DNA of 19,682 nt, from positions 1 to 19,682 of the forward strand of contig JBGSKY010000077.1 in the NCBI GenBank assembly GCA_041740995.1, read 5' to 3'. Shown here piece by piece: positions 19,544 to 19,682 of the stretch (its first letter is position 1; every line of letters begins with the position of its first letter). The notes beneath the pieces were generated by a model that saw only the letters and a list, made by a program, of their open reading frames with translations, ran no database searches and was not told the origin of the DNA. The position numbers were made by a program, and so were the translations under genes. The DNA comes from JBGSKY01 sp041740995 (GTDB lineage: Bacteria; Planctomycetota; Planctomycetia; Pirellulales; Pirellulaceae).

Positions 19544-19682
19544 TTAGAACTCAGTAGGATAATGAGGAAGTGAGACCTAAACCATCAAAGTAAAGGAACG
19601 CAAGAATTTCTGCAACTTTCTCGTCAATTAACGAACTAATCAACGCTGGCGTGAGTCCAGTCATCGGCTCTGGCAACTGAAC

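Overview
The window looks like a planctomycete chromosome of the Pirellula/Rhodopirellula kind. It has a PEP-CTERM sorted surface protein, a decayed YD-repeat (RHS-type) gene, DUF1580-type helix-turn-helix domains, long-tailed tyrosine integrases, and moderate GC. No rRNA or housekeeping gene is present to fix the taxon, so this is inference from gene families.

Layout. Left flank (1-2460): a secreted lamin-tail/PEP-CTERM protein on the minus strand, a truncated YD-repeat pseudogene on the plus strand, and about 350 bp without genes that hold two hairpins. Centre (about 2461-18138): one compact accessory element of about 15.7 kb, bounded by a 10-bp direct repeat (TGTTACGAAG). The left copy overlaps the stop codon of the element's integrase. 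The right copy overlaps, in the same codon phase, the stop codon of an older integrase-tail relic. Right flank (18139-19682): that relic, a tRNA-Asn 3' half, a tRNA-Ile(TAT), a Leu-tRNA-like relic, a tRNA-Trp(CCA), and a secreted protein gene.

The element mixes phage, plasmid and mobile-element parts. The left arm has an integrase facing outward, then a small-terminase-like gene and a large terminase on the plus strand. Nearly everything after that is on the minus strand: a Panacea-domain antitoxin with an overlapping two-helix membrane protein (a likely PanAT-type toxin-antitoxin pair); a 420-bp array of perfect short palindromes next to an intrinsic terminator; a replication/partition block (zinc-ribbon protein, unknown protein, ParB-like protein, replication initiator with six 22-23-bp iterons in and after its 3' end, and an AT-rich repeat tract); a coiled-coil protein; a DUF1580 protein next to a second tyrosine recombinase that carries a DUF1580-like domain at its own C-terminus; a tape-measure-like protein; a sigma-region-4-like HTH protein; three unknown genes, two of them built from one shared repeat; and an excisionase-like HTH gene near the right end.

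No portal, major capsid, protease, baseplate or lysis gene is visible. The best working model is a phage satellite, phage-plasmid remnant or integrative element. It can cut itself in and out (integrase plus Xis-like protein), replicate (initiator plus iterons), and probably direct DNA packaging (terminase), while depending on a helper for capsids. A decayed prophage cannot be excluded. The features most worth a second look are the palindrome array at 7612-8028, the lambda-O-like origin at 9601-9840, the recombinase-DUF1580 fusion, and the att boundaries that preserve stop codons.
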